64,000 nucleotides of DNA from Caldilineae bacterium (GTDB lineage Bacteria; Chloroflexota; Anaerolineae; Epilineales; Epilineaceae): positions 62,001-126,000 of the forward strand of contig JACKBJ010000006.1 in NCBI GenBank assembly GCA_020634625.1. Reading direction: 5' to 3'. The notes below the pieces were generated by a model, which ran no database searches, had not been told where the DNA came from, and was given only the letters and a program-made list of their open reading frames with translations. Below, one piece after another: positions 33,474 through 43,588 of the stretch. The position numbers were made by a program, and so were the translations under genes. Numbering within the stretch: the first letter of the stretch is position 1; every line of letters begins with the position of its first letter.

Positions 33474-33525
33474 TCGATGCCGCGGGGTGAGCCCCGTGAC
33501 CGCGCCAAGCGAGAGAGTGCAGCCC

Positions 33526-35274
33526 ATGACGATCCAGACGGATGTCGAGACCGCCGTCCTGCCGGCCGAGCGGGCGGCCCGCGCCGCCACGCGCTTCGGC
33601 GAGAAGGTGCGGGTCGACGACGAAGGCGCGTGGGTGGTCGAGGCGGCTTCCCTGCCCGAGGTGGCCCGCGCGCTGCGCGACGACTTCGCCCTCGACTACC
33701 TGATCAACCTGACCTGCGTCGACTGGCCCGACCGCTTCGAGACGGTCTACCACATGGCGTCGATCCAGGGCGGACCGCCGCTCTGCCTCAAGGTCGCGGC
33801 CGACAAGGCCAAGCCGATCGTGCCCAGCCTGACCGGCGTCTTCGCCGGCGCGGATTTCCAGGAGCGCGAGGTCTACGACATGTTCGGCGTGCGCTTCGCG
33901 GGGCACCCGAACCTGCGGCGGATCCTGATGTGGGAGGGCTTCGCCGGCTACCCGCTGCGCAAGGACTGGCGCGAGGCCTACTACGAGGACGACAACAAGC
34001 CGCTCAAGAGCCGTTGGCCCGAGGGCGACTTCTTCTTCGGCGAGGACAAGATCGCCGACTGGGACGACAACATCAAGTACCCGTCGGGCTACCAGGCCGA
34101 GGGCGTCGAGAGCTCGCGGGCCGACGACAACATCGTGGTGCTCGACGCCGACGAGCTGCACCGCGCGCCGAGCGGCAGCGAGCGCCTGATCGTCAACATG
34201 GGCCCGCAGCACCCGTCGACCCACGGCGTCTTCCAGATGCGCCTGACCCTCGACGGCGAGACCGTGGTCGACCTGCAGCCCGTGATGGGCTACATGCACC
34301 GCAACCACGAGAAGATCGGCGAGCGCAACCTCTGGCTGGGCAACATGCCCTTCACCGACCGGCTGGACTACCTGGCCCAGCTGGGCAACGAGTGGGGCTA
34401 CGCGCTGACGGTCGAGAAGCTGATGGGCCTCGAGGTGCCCGAGCGGGCCGAGTACATCCGGGTGATCCTGGCCGAGCTCAACCGGATCCAGAGCCACTTC
34501 TGGAGCATCACCTTCCTGCTCAACGACATCGGCGCCTTCTTCACGCCCATGATGTACGCCATCGAGGAGCGCGAGCTGATCCTCGACCTCTTCGAGATGG
34601 CCACCGGCTCGCGCCTGATGTGCAACTACATGCGCTTCGGCGGCCTGGCCTACGACCTGCCGGAGGAGTTCCTGACGATGGCGCAGACGCTGGTCGACGA
34701 CCGGCTCGAGCGCGCCATCGACGAGATGGACGCCTACCTGTCGGGCAACGAGATCGTGCTCGAGCGCATGCAGGGCGTCGGCGTCCTGCCGCCCGACATG
34801 GCGATCAACTTCTCGACCTCCGGGCCGGTGCTGCGCGCCTCGGGCGTGCCCTACGACGTGCGGCGGGCCGAGCCTTACGGCGTCTACGATCGCTTCGACT
34901 GGGATGTCGTCACCCGGCCCGAGGGCGATGTCTTTGCCCGCTACATGGTCCGCGTCGGCGAGATGCGGCAGAGCCTGCGCATCCTCAAGCAGGCGCTGCG
35001 CGACCTGCCCGGCGGCGAGATCATGGGCGGCAAGAAGGCCTGGCAGATCCGCGTCCCGGCCGGCCAGGCCTACGGCCGGGTCGAGAACCCGCGGGGTGAG
35101 CTGGGCTTCTACTGCGTCAGCGACGGCAAGGCCAACCCTTACCGCTATCACGTCAAGTCGCCCTGCTTCGTCAACCTGACGGCCTTGGCCGAGATGACCA
35201 AGGGGCACAAGGTGGCCGACACGGTCGCCATCCTCGGCTCGATCGACATCGTGCTGGGCGAGGTGGACCGCTAG
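33526..35274 (+). CDS. nuoCD: Fused complex I subunit NuoCD
   Basis: 582 aa from ATG 33526 (GTG 33496 is possible). NuoC part about 1-185 (DFQEREVYDMFGVRFAGHPN, YPLRKDWRE) and NuoD part about 220-582 (NMGPQHPSTHGV with the quinone-site His, TDRLDYL with the quinone-site Tyr, ending GSIDIVLGEVDR). The GYMHRNHEKIGERN segment reads closer to E. coli-type NuoCD than to the separate NuoD at 37680. It is intact, so it is a functional second version of C and D rather than a remnant. Confidence 0.92.
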   Translation: MTIQTDVETAVLPAERAARAATRFGEKVRVDDEGAWVVEAASLPEVARALRDDFALDYLINLTCVDWPDRFETVYHMASIQGGPPLCLKVAADKAKPIVPSLTGVFAGADFQEREVYDMFGVRFAGHPNLRRILMWEGFAGYPLRKDWREAYYEDDNKPLKSRWPEGDFFFGEDKIADWDDNIKYPSGYQAEGVESSRADDNIVVLDADELHRAPSGSERLIVNMGPQHPSTHGVFQMRLTLDGETVVDLQPVMGYMHRNHEKIGERNLWLGNMPFTDRLDYLAQLGNEWGYALTVEKLMGLEVPERAEYIRVILAELNRIQSHFWSITFLLNDIGAFFTPMMYAIEERELILDLFEMATGSRLMCNYMRFGGLAYDLPEEFLTMAQTLVDDRLERAIDEMDAYLSGNEIVLERMQGVGVLPPDMAINFSTSGPVLRASGVPYDVRRAEPYGVYDRFDWDVVTRPEGDVFARYMVRVGEMRQSLRILKQALRDLPGGEIMGGKKAWQIRVPAGQAYGRVENPRGELGFYCVSDGKANPYRYHVKSPCFVNLTALAEMTKGHKVADTVAILGSIDIVLGEVDR

Positions 35275-35316
35275 GCGGTCCCGATCCATTCGACTGCAGG
35301 GCAAGGAGCGAAGCAC

Positions 35317-36000
35317 ATGGCCTTTGGGCGCGAAGCCTTGCGCGGCATGGGCATCACCATCCGCCGATTCTATTCCACCTACCGCCACGGCCTGAACCTG
35401 CAGCCTTCGGCGGCCGGCGATCTGCCGGCGCCGGCCGAGGCTCGGAACACCAAGGTGCCGGCCGGCATGCCGACCCGCGTCGGCGGCCTGGCGACCGTGC
35501 AGTACCCGGAGCAGAAGCTGCCGGTTCCCGAGCGCTTCCGCTACATCCCCTTCCTGGTCTACGACGAGGAGCCGGATCACGAGCGGGCCGACTTCGACGG
35601 CGTGCGCTGCACCGCCTGCGGCATCTGCGCCAAGGTCTGCCCGCCGCAGTGCATCTGGATCGTGCAGGGCAAGGGCGAGGACGGCAAGGCACGGCCGGTG
35701 TCCAGCGAGTTCTACATCGACGCCTCGATCTGCATGAGCTGCGGCTTCTGTGCCGAGTACTGCCCCTTCGACGCGATCAAGATGGATCACGACTACGAGT
35801 TCTCGAGCTACGAGCGCCACGAGAGCTGGGTCTTCGACCTGCAGGAGCTGCTGCATCCGGTGGCCTACCACGCGGCGCTTCACCCCAGCGACTACGCCCG
35901 CGAGGCGGCCGAGGAGCGCGCCAAGGCCGAGGCCCGTGCCGCGAAGGAGGCCGCCAAGGCCGCCAAGGCGGCCGCCGCGGCGGGAGGCGAGGCCGGATGA
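35317..36000 (+). CDS. nuoI: Complex I subunit NuoI, first copy, with Ala/Lys-rich tail
   Basis: 227 aa, AAGGAG before ATG 35317. Two complete [4Fe-4S] motifs, CTACGICAKVCP (about 92-103) and CMSCGFCAEYCP (about 132-143), carry electrons through clusters N6a/N6b. After residue 185 a charged tail of Ala, Lys and Glu (ERAKAEARAAKEAAKAAKA) extends it beyond usual length, probably a long helix. Completes the B-CD-I set. Confidence 0.9.
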   Translation: MAFGREALRGMGITIRRFYSTYRHGLNLQPSAAGDLPAPAEARNTKVPAGMPTRVGGLATVQYPEQKLPVPERFRYIPFLVYDEEPDHERADFDGVRCTACGICAKVCPPQCIWIVQGKGEDGKARPVSSEFYIDASICMSCGFCAEYCPFDAIKMDHDYEFSSYERHESWVFDLQELLHPVAYHAALHPSDYAREAAEERAKAEARAAKEAAKAAKAAAAAGGEAG

Positions 36001-36040
36001 CGCCGGGCGCGCCGCGACGGCTGCCGGCTGAGGGCCGCGC

Positions 36041-36424
36041 ATGAGCGCGGCCTACCTGCCCCTGCTGATCCTGGGGCTCATGGGCTTGGGCCTGGGTCTG
36101 GCGGTCTACGCGTTGACCTTCCTGATCGGGCCGCGCAAGCCCTCGCCGGTCAAGGACTCGACCTACGAGAGCGGCCTGAGCCCGATCGGCGCCTCGCGAC
36201 GGCGCATCCCGGTGCGCTTCTACCTGATCGCGACGCTGTTCATCCTCTTCGACATCGAGGTCATCTACCTCTTCCCCTACGCCAGCCGCTTCCAGTCGCT
36301 GGCGCGGCCCGTCGCCGAAGGCGGGATGGGCCCGGCGGCGCTGGCCTCGGTCGGCCTCTTCGTGGGGGTCCTGCTCCTGGGCTTCGTCTACGTCTGGCGC
36401 AAGGGGGCCCTGGAGTGGGAGTAG
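36041..36424 (+). CDS. nuoA: Complex I subunit NuoA
   Basis: 127 aa with three membrane helices and the family signatures KDSTYESGLSPIG and RFYLIATLFILFDIEVIYLFPY. First gene of the standard nuoA-M order. Confidence 0.92.
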   Translation: MSAAYLPLLILGLMGLGLGLAVYALTFLIGPRKPSPVKDSTYESGLSPIGASRRRIPVRFYLIATLFILFDIEVIYLFPYASRFQSLARPVAEGGMGPAALASVGLFVGVLLLGFVYVWRKGALEWE

Positions 36425-36479
36425 GTCCCGGACCCAGCCACCCGAAGCCGCGATGCAGGCCGACCCATAGGAGCTTCAC

Positions 36480-37061
<582 letters not shown>

Positions 37062-37062
37062 C

Positions 37063-37683
37063 ATGAGCGAGCACGGAATCCTCGAGGGTCTGTCCGGGCC
37101 GCCGCCGACGCCGGCGGTGTCGCGGGCCGCGACGGCCGATCTGAGCGCGCTGGCCGAACGGTTGGGCGAGCGCCTGCTGGCCTCCGACGACGGCGCCGGC
37201 CGGCGTGAGCCGACCGGCCTGGTCGATCGGGCCGCCATCGTCGAGGCCGCCCGCTTCCTGAAGGAGGCGCGCGGCTACCAGTTCCTGCGCTCGGTGACGG
37301 CGGTCGACTACCTCGGCAGCGAGCCGCGCTTCCAGGTGGTCTACCACTTCACGGCCATCCCGGCCGCCGCCCTGGCCGGCGACGCCCGGGCCAGCGCCGC
37401 GGACCCGACCCGCCTGCTCTGCCTCAAGGCGCCGCTGCCGGCCGAGGACCCGGTCATCGACACGCTCACGGGGCTCTACCCGACCGCCAACTGGCACGAG
37501 CGGGAGACCTACGACCTCTTCGGCATCGAGTTCGCCGGCCACCCCGACCTGCGGCGCATCCTGCTGCCCAACGACTACGAGGGCTTCCCGCTGCGCAAGG
37601 ACCATCCGCAGAAGTACGAGGAGATCGCCTTCTCCTTCAATCAGGACGAGGTCTACGCCAGCAAGCCCTTCGCCAAGGAATGA
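37063..37683 (+). CDS. nuoC: Complex I subunit NuoC
   Basis: 206 aa. The 30-kDa subunit motif ERETYDLFGIEFAGHPDLRR and FPLRKDHPQKYEE are present. Starts one base after nuoB and overlaps nuoD (ATGA). Scaffold subunit of the connecting module, here separate from NuoD. Confidence 0.9.
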   Translation: MSEHGILEGLSGPPPTPAVSRAATADLSALAERLGERLLASDDGAGRREPTGLVDRAAIVEAARFLKEARGYQFLRSVTAVDYLGSEPRFQVVYHFTAIPAAALAGDARASAADPTRLLCLKAPLPAEDPVIDTLTGLYPTANWHERETYDLFGIEFAGHPDLRRILLPNDYEGFPLRKDHPQKYEEIAFSFNQDEVYASKPFAKE

Positions 37684-38924
37684 GAGCCGTGGACGACCTC
37701 GAGCTCATCCAGCCGCCACCGGCGCCCAGCCGGCCCCTGCCGCCCACCGAGCCGGTGGTCGACGAGCCGATGGTGCTCAACATCGGCCCGCACCACCCGA
37801 GCACCCACGGCGTGCTGCGGGTCGTCGCCCAGCTCGACGGCGAGCGCATCGTCTCGGCCACGCCGGACATCGGCTACCTGCACACCGGCATCGAGAAGAC
37901 CTTCGAGGGCAAGACCTACGTCAAGGGCACCACCCTGGCGCCCCGGATGAGCTACCTCTCGCCGATCCACAACAACCTGGCCTACGTGCTCGCCGTCGAG
38001 AAGCTCCTCGACGTCGAGGTGCCCGAGCGGGCCACCGTCGTCCGGGTGATCCTGGCCGAGCTGGACCGCATGGCCAGCCACCTGGTCTATCTGGGCATCC
38101 ATGCCCTGGACCTGGGCGCCAGCTCCCTGATGCTCTACACCTTCCGCGAGCGCGAGAGCATCCTCGACCTGATGGAGATGACCGGCGGCGCGCGGATGTT
38201 CCCCAGCTACATCCGGCCCGGCGGCCTGGCGATGGACCTGCCCGAGGGCTTCGAGGCGGCGGTGGGCGAGATCCTCGATCGCATGCCGAGCGCGATCGAC
38301 GAGTACGAGACGCTGCTGACCAAGAACCCCTTCTGGCGCGAGCGGACCATGGGCGTGGCCCGGCTCTCGGCCGAGGACGCCATCGCCTTCGGCGCCACCG
38401 GCTGGCTCTTGCGCGCGGCCGGCATCGCCTACGACCTGCGCAAGGCGGTGCCCTACTGCGGCTACGAGAGCTACGACTTCGAGGTGCCCGTCCGGCACGA
38501 GGCGGATGCCTACGCACGCTACCTGGTGCGCGTGGCCGAGATCCGCGAGGCGGTCAAGATCGCCCGCCAGGCCCTGTCGCGCCTGCCCGGCGGCGCCTGG
38601 ATGACCAGCGACCGCAAGGTGGCCCCGCCGCCCAAGCAGGAGCTGGCCGACAGCATGGAGGCGGTGATCCACCACTTCAAGCTCTGGACCGAGGGCTTCA
38701 AGCCGGCGCCCGGCGAGGCCTACGTCGGGGTCGAGGCGCCCCGCGGCGAGCTGGGCATGTACGTCGTCTCGGACGGCTCCGGCCGGCCCTGGCGGGTGCA
38801 CATGCGCTCGCCGAGCTTCACCCAGCTCCAGGCCCTCGAGACGATGGTGAAGGGCGGCCTGCTGGCCGACCTCGTCACCGGCGTCGCCAACCTCGACCCG
38901 GTCCTGGGCGAGGTCGACCGCTAG
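37680..38924 (+). CDS. nuoD: Complex I subunit NuoD
   Basis: 414 aa. NIGPHHPSTHGVLR (quinone-site His), DIGYLHTGIEKT, PRMSYL (quinone-site Tyr), ending NLDPVLGEVDR. Close to the Thermus-type 49-kDa subunit, in contrast to the NuoCD fusion upstream. A GTG at 37689 is an alternative start. Confidence 0.92.
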   Translation: MRAVDDLELIQPPPAPSRPLPPTEPVVDEPMVLNIGPHHPSTHGVLRVVAQLDGERIVSATPDIGYLHTGIEKTFEGKTYVKGTTLAPRMSYLSPIHNNLAYVLAVEKLLDVEVPERATVVRVILAELDRMASHLVYLGIHALDLGASSLMLYTFRERESILDLMEMTGGARMFPSYIRPGGLAMDLPEGFEAAVGEILDRMPSAIDEYETLLTKNPFWRERTMGVARLSAEDAIAFGATGWLLRAAGIAYDLRKAVPYCGYESYDFEVPVRHEADAYARYLVRVAEIREAVKIARQALSRLPGGAWMTSDRKVAPPPKQELADSMEAVIHHFKLWTEGFKPAPGEAYVGVEAPRGELGMYVVSDGSGRPWRVHMRSPSFTQLQALETMVKGGLLADLVTGVANLDPVLGEVDR

Positions 38925-38928
38925 GCGC

Positions 38929-39537
38929 ATGACCATGGATACCCTGCAACGACGCTTCCCGGAAGAGATCAAGGCCGCCGTCGCCCGCTACCCGGCGGGC
39001 CGGCAGGCCTCGGCCGTCATCAGCCTGCTGTACCTGGCCCAGGCCGCCTACGGGCAGCTGGACAAGGACGCCATCGACGAGGTGGCGTCCGTCCTCGAGA
39101 TGGATCCGACCCAGGTGCGCGGCGTGGCCGGCTTCTACTCGCTGTTCTTCGAACGGCCGCATGGCGGCTACGTGGTGCAGTACTGCAACGACCTGCCCTG
39201 CGCCTTGCGTGGCGCCGAGGACTTCCTGCCGGTGCTCGAGGAGAAGCTCGGCTGCAAGGCGGGCGAGACCAGCGCCGACGGGCTCTTCACGCTCGAGTGC
39301 GTGATGTGCCTGGCCGCCTGCGACCGGGCGCCGATGATGCAGGTCAACCTGGAGTACTTCCACGATCTGGATGCCGCGACCCTCGACGGCCTGCTGGCCG
39401 AGCTGCGCGCCCGAGCCGCGGAGGATCCGCCGCGCCGGGCGCCCTTCGGCTTCGGGCCGCCGAGCGAGATGGCCGGCGCGGCGCCGGCCACCGGCGCCAA
39501 CCCGGCCGGGTCCGGCCCCACGGGTCAGGGAGGCTGA
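38929..39537 (+). CDS. nuoE: Complex I subunit NuoE
   Basis: 202 aa thioredoxin-like [2Fe-2S] subunit (N1a). Ligands are in YCNDLPCAL (C-x4-C) and CLAACDRAP (C-x3-C). Part of the NADH-input module. ATG 38929 or 38935 is possible. The Pro/Gly-rich tail is not part of the fold. Confidence 0.9.
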   Translation: MTMDTLQRRFPEEIKAAVARYPAGRQASAVISLLYLAQAAYGQLDKDAIDEVASVLEMDPTQVRGVAGFYSLFFERPHGGYVVQYCNDLPCALRGAEDFLPVLEEKLGCKAGETSADGLFTLECVMCLAACDRAPMMQVNLEYFHDLDAATLDGLLAELRARAAEDPPRRAPFGFGPPSEMAGAAPATGANPAGSGPTGQGG

Positions 39538-39538
39538 G

Positions 39539-40807
39539 ATGCCCGAACAGCACGTCGTCCTGCGCAACCGCGAGATCCCGGGCCTGGCGCGCCTGGATGT
39601 CTACGTCGCCCATGGCGGCTATGCCCAGCTGAAGCGCGCCGTCACCGAGATGCAGCCGGCCGAGGTCATCGACCTCGTCAAGGCCTCGGGGCTGCGCGGC
39701 CGCGGCGGCGCCGGCTTCCCGACCGGCCTGAAGTGGTCCTTCGTGCCGCGGGACCTGTATCCGAAGTACATCGTGGTCAACAACGACGAGTCCGAGCCGG
39801 GCACCTTCAAGGATCACGAGATCACGCTCGAGAACCCGCACCAGGTGATCGAGGGCGCGGCCATCGCGGCCTACGCGGTCGGCGCCGAGACGGTCTTCAT
39901 CTACTGCCGCGGCGAGTTCTGGCAGGAGATGGACGTCCTGCGCGCCGCCGTGGCCGAGGCCCGCGCGGCCGGCCACATCGGCCCGAACCTGCACGGCAGC
40001 GGCTACGGCGTCGAGGTGCAGGTCTCGCCCGGCGCCGGCGCCTACATCTGCGGCGAGGAGACGGCCCTGCTCAGCTCGCTCGAGGGCGAGCTGGGCCAGC
40101 CGCGGCTGAAGCCGCCCTTCCCGGCGGTGGCCGGCCTCTACGCCAAGCCGACGGTGGTGAACAACACCGAGACCCTGGCCAACGTGCCCGCCATCCTCGA
40201 GCACGGCGCCGATTGGTTCAAGTCCATCGGCACCGAGAAGAGCCCGGGCACCAAGATCTGCTGCGTCTCGGGCCACGTCGAGCGGCCGGGCAACTACGAG
40301 ATTCCGCTGGGCACGTCCTGGGACGAGCTGCTGGCCATGGCCGGCGGGGTCTGGAAGGGCCGCCGGCTCAAGGCGGTCCTGCCCGCCGGTGCCTCGGCGC
40401 CGGTGCTGGCCGCCGAGCAGATGCCGGGACTGGCGCTCGACTGGGAGTCGGTGGCGGCCACCGGCAGCATCCTGGGCTCGGCCTCCTTCATCGTCATGGA
40501 CGAGACGGTCAACATGGCCTGGGTGGCCAAGAAGACCATCGCCTTCTTCAAGCACGAGAGCTGCGGCAAGTGCTCGCCCTGTCGCGAGGGCACCTGGTGG
40601 CTGAAGCACCTGACGGCCCGCATCGCGGCCGGCGAGGCCGGTCCCGATGACGTGGCGCTGGTGACCCAGGTGGTCGACCAGATGGAGGGCAAGTGCTTCT
40701 GTCCGCTGGGCGAGTTCGCCCAGAGCGTGCCGCGCTCGACCATCGAGCGCTTCGCGGCCGACTACGCCGAGCGCAGCGCGGCCCCGGCGCCCGCCGCGGC
40801 CGACTGA
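39539..40807 (+). CDS. nuoF: Complex I subunit NuoF (NADH-binding)
   Basis: 422 aa. NADH/FMN site GLRGRGGAGFPTGLKW, NNDESEPGTFKDHE, GEETALLSSLEGELG, and N3 cluster ligands SCGKCSPCREG plus a Cys in GKCFCPLG. Starts one base after nuoE. Its presence shows a complete NADH-oxidising complex, not the 11-subunit type. Confidence 0.93.
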   Translation: MPEQHVVLRNREIPGLARLDVYVAHGGYAQLKRAVTEMQPAEVIDLVKASGLRGRGGAGFPTGLKWSFVPRDLYPKYIVVNNDESEPGTFKDHEITLENPHQVIEGAAIAAYAVGAETVFIYCRGEFWQEMDVLRAAVAEARAAGHIGPNLHGSGYGVEVQVSPGAGAYICGEETALLSSLEGELGQPRLKPPFPAVAGLYAKPTVVNNTETLANVPAILEHGADWFKSIGTEKSPGTKICCVSGHVERPGNYEIPLGTSWDELLAMAGGVWKGRRLKAVLPAGASAPVLAAEQMPGLALDWESVAATGSILGSASFIVMDETVNMAWVAKKTIAFFKHESCGKCSPCREGTWWLKHLTARIAAGEAGPDDVALVTQVVDQMEGKCFCPLGEFAQSVPRSTIERFAADYAERSAAPAPAAAD

Positions 40808-40840
40808 CACCCCTTTCGCGCACGACCCCACGGATGACCG

Positions 40841-43588
40841 ATGGCTGAGAACAAGCTCGTCACGATCCACGTCGACGGCCGTGCCGTCGAGGTGCCGGCC
40901 GGCACCAGCGTGGTCGACGCCGCCCACCAGGCCGGCGTCGAGATCCCCATCTTCTGCCACCATCCGCGGCTCGAGCCGGTGGGCATGTGCCGCATGTGCC
41001 TGGTCGACGTCGGCACGCCGGCGATCGATCGCGCGACGGGCCAGCCCGAGCTGGACGAGGCCGGCGAGCCGGTCATCCGCTTCTTCCCGAAGCTGCAGGC
41101 CGGCTGCACCATGCGCGCCAGCGAGGGCATGGTCGTGCGCACCGAGACCGAGGCGGTGGCCGAGGCGCGCCGCTCGGTGCTCGAGTTCCTGCTCACCAGC
41201 CATCCGCTGGACTGCCCGGTCTGCGACAAGGGCGGCGAATGCCCGCTGCAGAACCTGACCATGCGCTACGGCCCCGGCCAGAGCCGCTTCACCTGGGGCG
41301 AGAAGTATCACTTCCCCAAGCCGGTGCCCATCGGGCCGCTGATCGCCCTGGATCGCGAGCGCTGCGTGCTCTGCGCCCGCTGCATCCGCTTCGAGGACGA
41401 GATCGCCGGCGACAACGTGCTGGGCTTCGAGAATCGCGGCCGGGGCATGGAGGTGGTCTCCTTCTCCGACCCGGCCTTCGACAGCTACTTCTCGGGCAAC
41501 ACCTCCGACATCTGCCCGGTCGGCGCGCTGACCACCAAGGACTTCCGCTTCGAAGCCCGCGCCTGGGAGCTGGTCGGCCAGCCCAGCGTCTGCAACCACT
41601 GCCCGGTCGGCTGCAACACCATGGTCGACGGCCGCTTCGGCCAGATCGAACGGGTCATGCCGCGCGAGAACGCCGCGGTCAACGAGATCTGGCTCTGCGA
41701 CAAGGGCCGCTTCGCCCACCACTTCGCCAGCGACTCGGCGCGCCTCGAGCAGCCCCTGGTGCGCCGGGACGGCGAGCTGGTCGAGGCCAGCTGGGACGAG
41801 GCGCTGGGCCATGTCGCCGAGCGCCTGGCGGCCCTGGTCGCCGAGCAGGGCGCCGGCGCCGTCGGCGGCATCGCCGGCGGATCGCTGGCCAACGAGGACC
41901 TCTACCTCTTCGGCCGCTTCCTGCGCAGCGTGATCGGCTCGAACCACGTCGACCATCGGCCGGCCCTGCTGCGCGACGACCTCATCGCGCGGGCCGGCCT
42001 GGTCGGCGAGGCGCGCCTGACCGAGCTGGGCGCCGGCGACACCGTGGTCGTGGCCGGCCTGGACGTCGAGGAGGAGGCGCCGGTGCTGTTCTTGAACCTG
42101 CGCAAGGCCTTGCGCCGCGGCGCGCGGGTCCTGATCCTCGCCGGCCGGCCCCAGAAGCTGGATGCCGAGGCCAGCTTGAGCCTGCGCTACCAGCCGGTGG
42201 CCAAGGATTCGCTGCTGGCCGGCCTGCTGCACGCCGTGCTGGCTGCGGGCGAGGCCTCGAGCGCCGATACGCCGGCCCGGACCGAGCTGGCCCAGGCGCT
42301 CGCGGGCTACGACGCCGAACGGCTGGGCCAACAGCACCCGGTGCGCGCCGAGGACCTGAGCGCGGCTGCCGCGGCCATCGTCGGCGCCGAGCGGCTCGTC
42401 GTCTGCTTCGGCCGCGAGCTGGCCGAGGCCGGCCTGGCGCCGGCCCTCGAGGCCCTGGTGGCCGCGGCGGGCAAGGCCGGCCAGGAGGGCAGCGGCCTGC
42501 TGGCCGTCGGCCCGCAGGCCAACAGCCAGGGCGCGGCCGACATGGGCGTGCTGCCGGGCTGGCTGCCCGGGTACGGCCGGGTCGACGATCCGGCGGCGCG
42601 GGCCGCGCTGGCCGAGCACTGGCCGGCCGAGCCGCCCGCCGAGCCGGGCATGCATGCCGAGAGCATGCTGGCGGGCGGCGTCAAGGCGCTCTACGTCATG
42701 GGCAGCGATCCGGCCGGCGACGACCCGCGCTTCGCCGAGGCCCTGGGCCGGCTGGACTTCCTGGTGGTGCAGGAGCTCTTCCTGACGCCGACGGCGGCCC
42801 TGGCCGACGTGGTGCTGCCGGCCCGATCGAGCCTGGAGCGCGCCGGCAGCTTCACCAGCCTGAGCCGCCGCGTGCAGCGCTTCCACCCGACCTGCGACCC
42901 GGTGGGCGCCTCGCGCCCGGACTGGGAGATCCTGCGCGACCTGGGCCTGCGCATGGGCGCCACCGAGCCCTATGCCAGCGTCTCGGACGTCTTCGACGAG
43001 ATCGCGCGCGTCGCGCCCGGCCATGCCGGCCTCGACTACGCCAGCCTGGGCGCGGCGCCTGCCGCGGCCCCGACCGACATCCTCCTGCCCTTCGCGCCGC
43101 AGACCGAGGCGCGATCGGTCAGCTACGAGGGCACGGCCTACCGCGCCGGCGCCGGCGCCGGCCGCTGTTGGGCGGTGCGCGAGGCTTCGGCCGACTCGGC
43201 CCTGGCCTGGCGGCCCGCCGGCAGCGAGGCCGCGCCGAGCCTGGCCGAGGGGCAGCTGCTGCTGGTGACCACCCGGCGGCTCTACGACGCCGGTCGCATG
43301 CTATCGGCCTCGCTGGTCATGCAGCCCCTGATCCCGCTGCCGCTGGTCGAGATCGGGGTCTTCGACGCCGCCGCGCGAGGCCTGGGCCAGGGCGATCGGG
43401 TGCGGGTCACCGGGCCGGCCGGCAGCGTGGTCGCCCGGCTCGAGATCGTCGACGGGCTGACGCCGGGCCTGTTGCAGGCGCCCGAGGGCCTGGCCTGGTC
43501 GCTGCCGGTGCGGGCCCTGACGCGCGGTCGCCCGATGGCCGGGGTGACGCTCGAGCGGCTGGACGAGGCCGGGGAGGCGCGGAAATGA
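40841..43588 (+). CDS. nuoG: Complex I subunit NuoG
   Basis: 915 aa. The N-terminal [2Fe-2S] domain (CHHPRLEPVGMCRMC) is followed by the His/Cys cluster motif DCPVCDKGGECPL, a [4Fe-4S] with CVLCARCIRFE and a later CPVGAL, and the CNHCPVGCNT motif of the extra N7 site. A molybdopterin-oxidoreductase-like domain without a cofactor site and a C-terminal beta domain complete it. It overlaps nuoH by 4 bp. Confidence 0.92.
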   Translation: MAENKLVTIHVDGRAVEVPAGTSVVDAAHQAGVEIPIFCHHPRLEPVGMCRMCLVDVGTPAIDRATGQPELDEAGEPVIRFFPKLQAGCTMRASEGMVVRTETEAVAEARRSVLEFLLTSHPLDCPVCDKGGECPLQNLTMRYGPGQSRFTWGEKYHFPKPVPIGPLIALDRERCVLCARCIRFEDEIAGDNVLGFENRGRGMEVVSFSDPAFDSYFSGNTSDICPVGALTTKDFRFEARAWELVGQPSVCNHCPVGCNTMVDGRFGQIERVMPRENAAVNEIWLCDKGRFAHHFASDSARLEQPLVRRDGELVEASWDEALGHVAERLAALVAEQGAGAVGGIAGGSLANEDLYLFGRFLRSVIGSNHVDHRPALLRDDLIARAGLVGEARLTELGAGDTVVVAGLDVEEEAPVLFLNLRKALRRGARVLILAGRPQKLDAEASLSLRYQPVAKDSLLAGLLHAVLAAGEASSADTPARTELAQALAGYDAERLGQQHPVRAEDLSAAAAAIVGAERLVVCFGRELAEAGLAPALEALVAAAGKAGQEGSGLLAVGPQANSQGAADMGVLPGWLPGYGRVDDPAARAALAEHWPAEPPAEPGMHAESMLAGGVKALYVMGSDPAGDDPRFAEALGRLDFLVVQELFLTPTAALADVVLPARSSLERAGSFTSLSRRVQRFHPTCDPVGASRPDWEILRDLGLRMGATEPYASVSDVFDEIARVAPGHAGLDYASLGAAPAAAPTDILLPFAPQTEARSVSYEGTAYRAGAGAGRCWAVREASADSALAWRPAGSEAAPSLAEGQLLLVTTRRLYDAGRMLSASLVMQPLIPLPLVEIGVFDAAARGLGQGDRVRVTGPAGSVVARLEIVDGLTPGLLQAPEGLAWSLPVRALTRGRPMAGVTLERLDEAGEARK

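Noticed and set aside
32685..36000. First nuoB-nuoCD-nuoI set as pseudogenes
   Set aside because: All three frames are full length with intact cluster ligands and quinone-site residues, preceded by the best promoter of the window.
39344..43024. Long antisense open frame of 1226 codons opposite nuoE-nuoG
   Set aside because: Mirror frame caused by high GC third positions; composition is His/Arg/Gly-rich with no domain, and the plus strand carries certain complex I genes.
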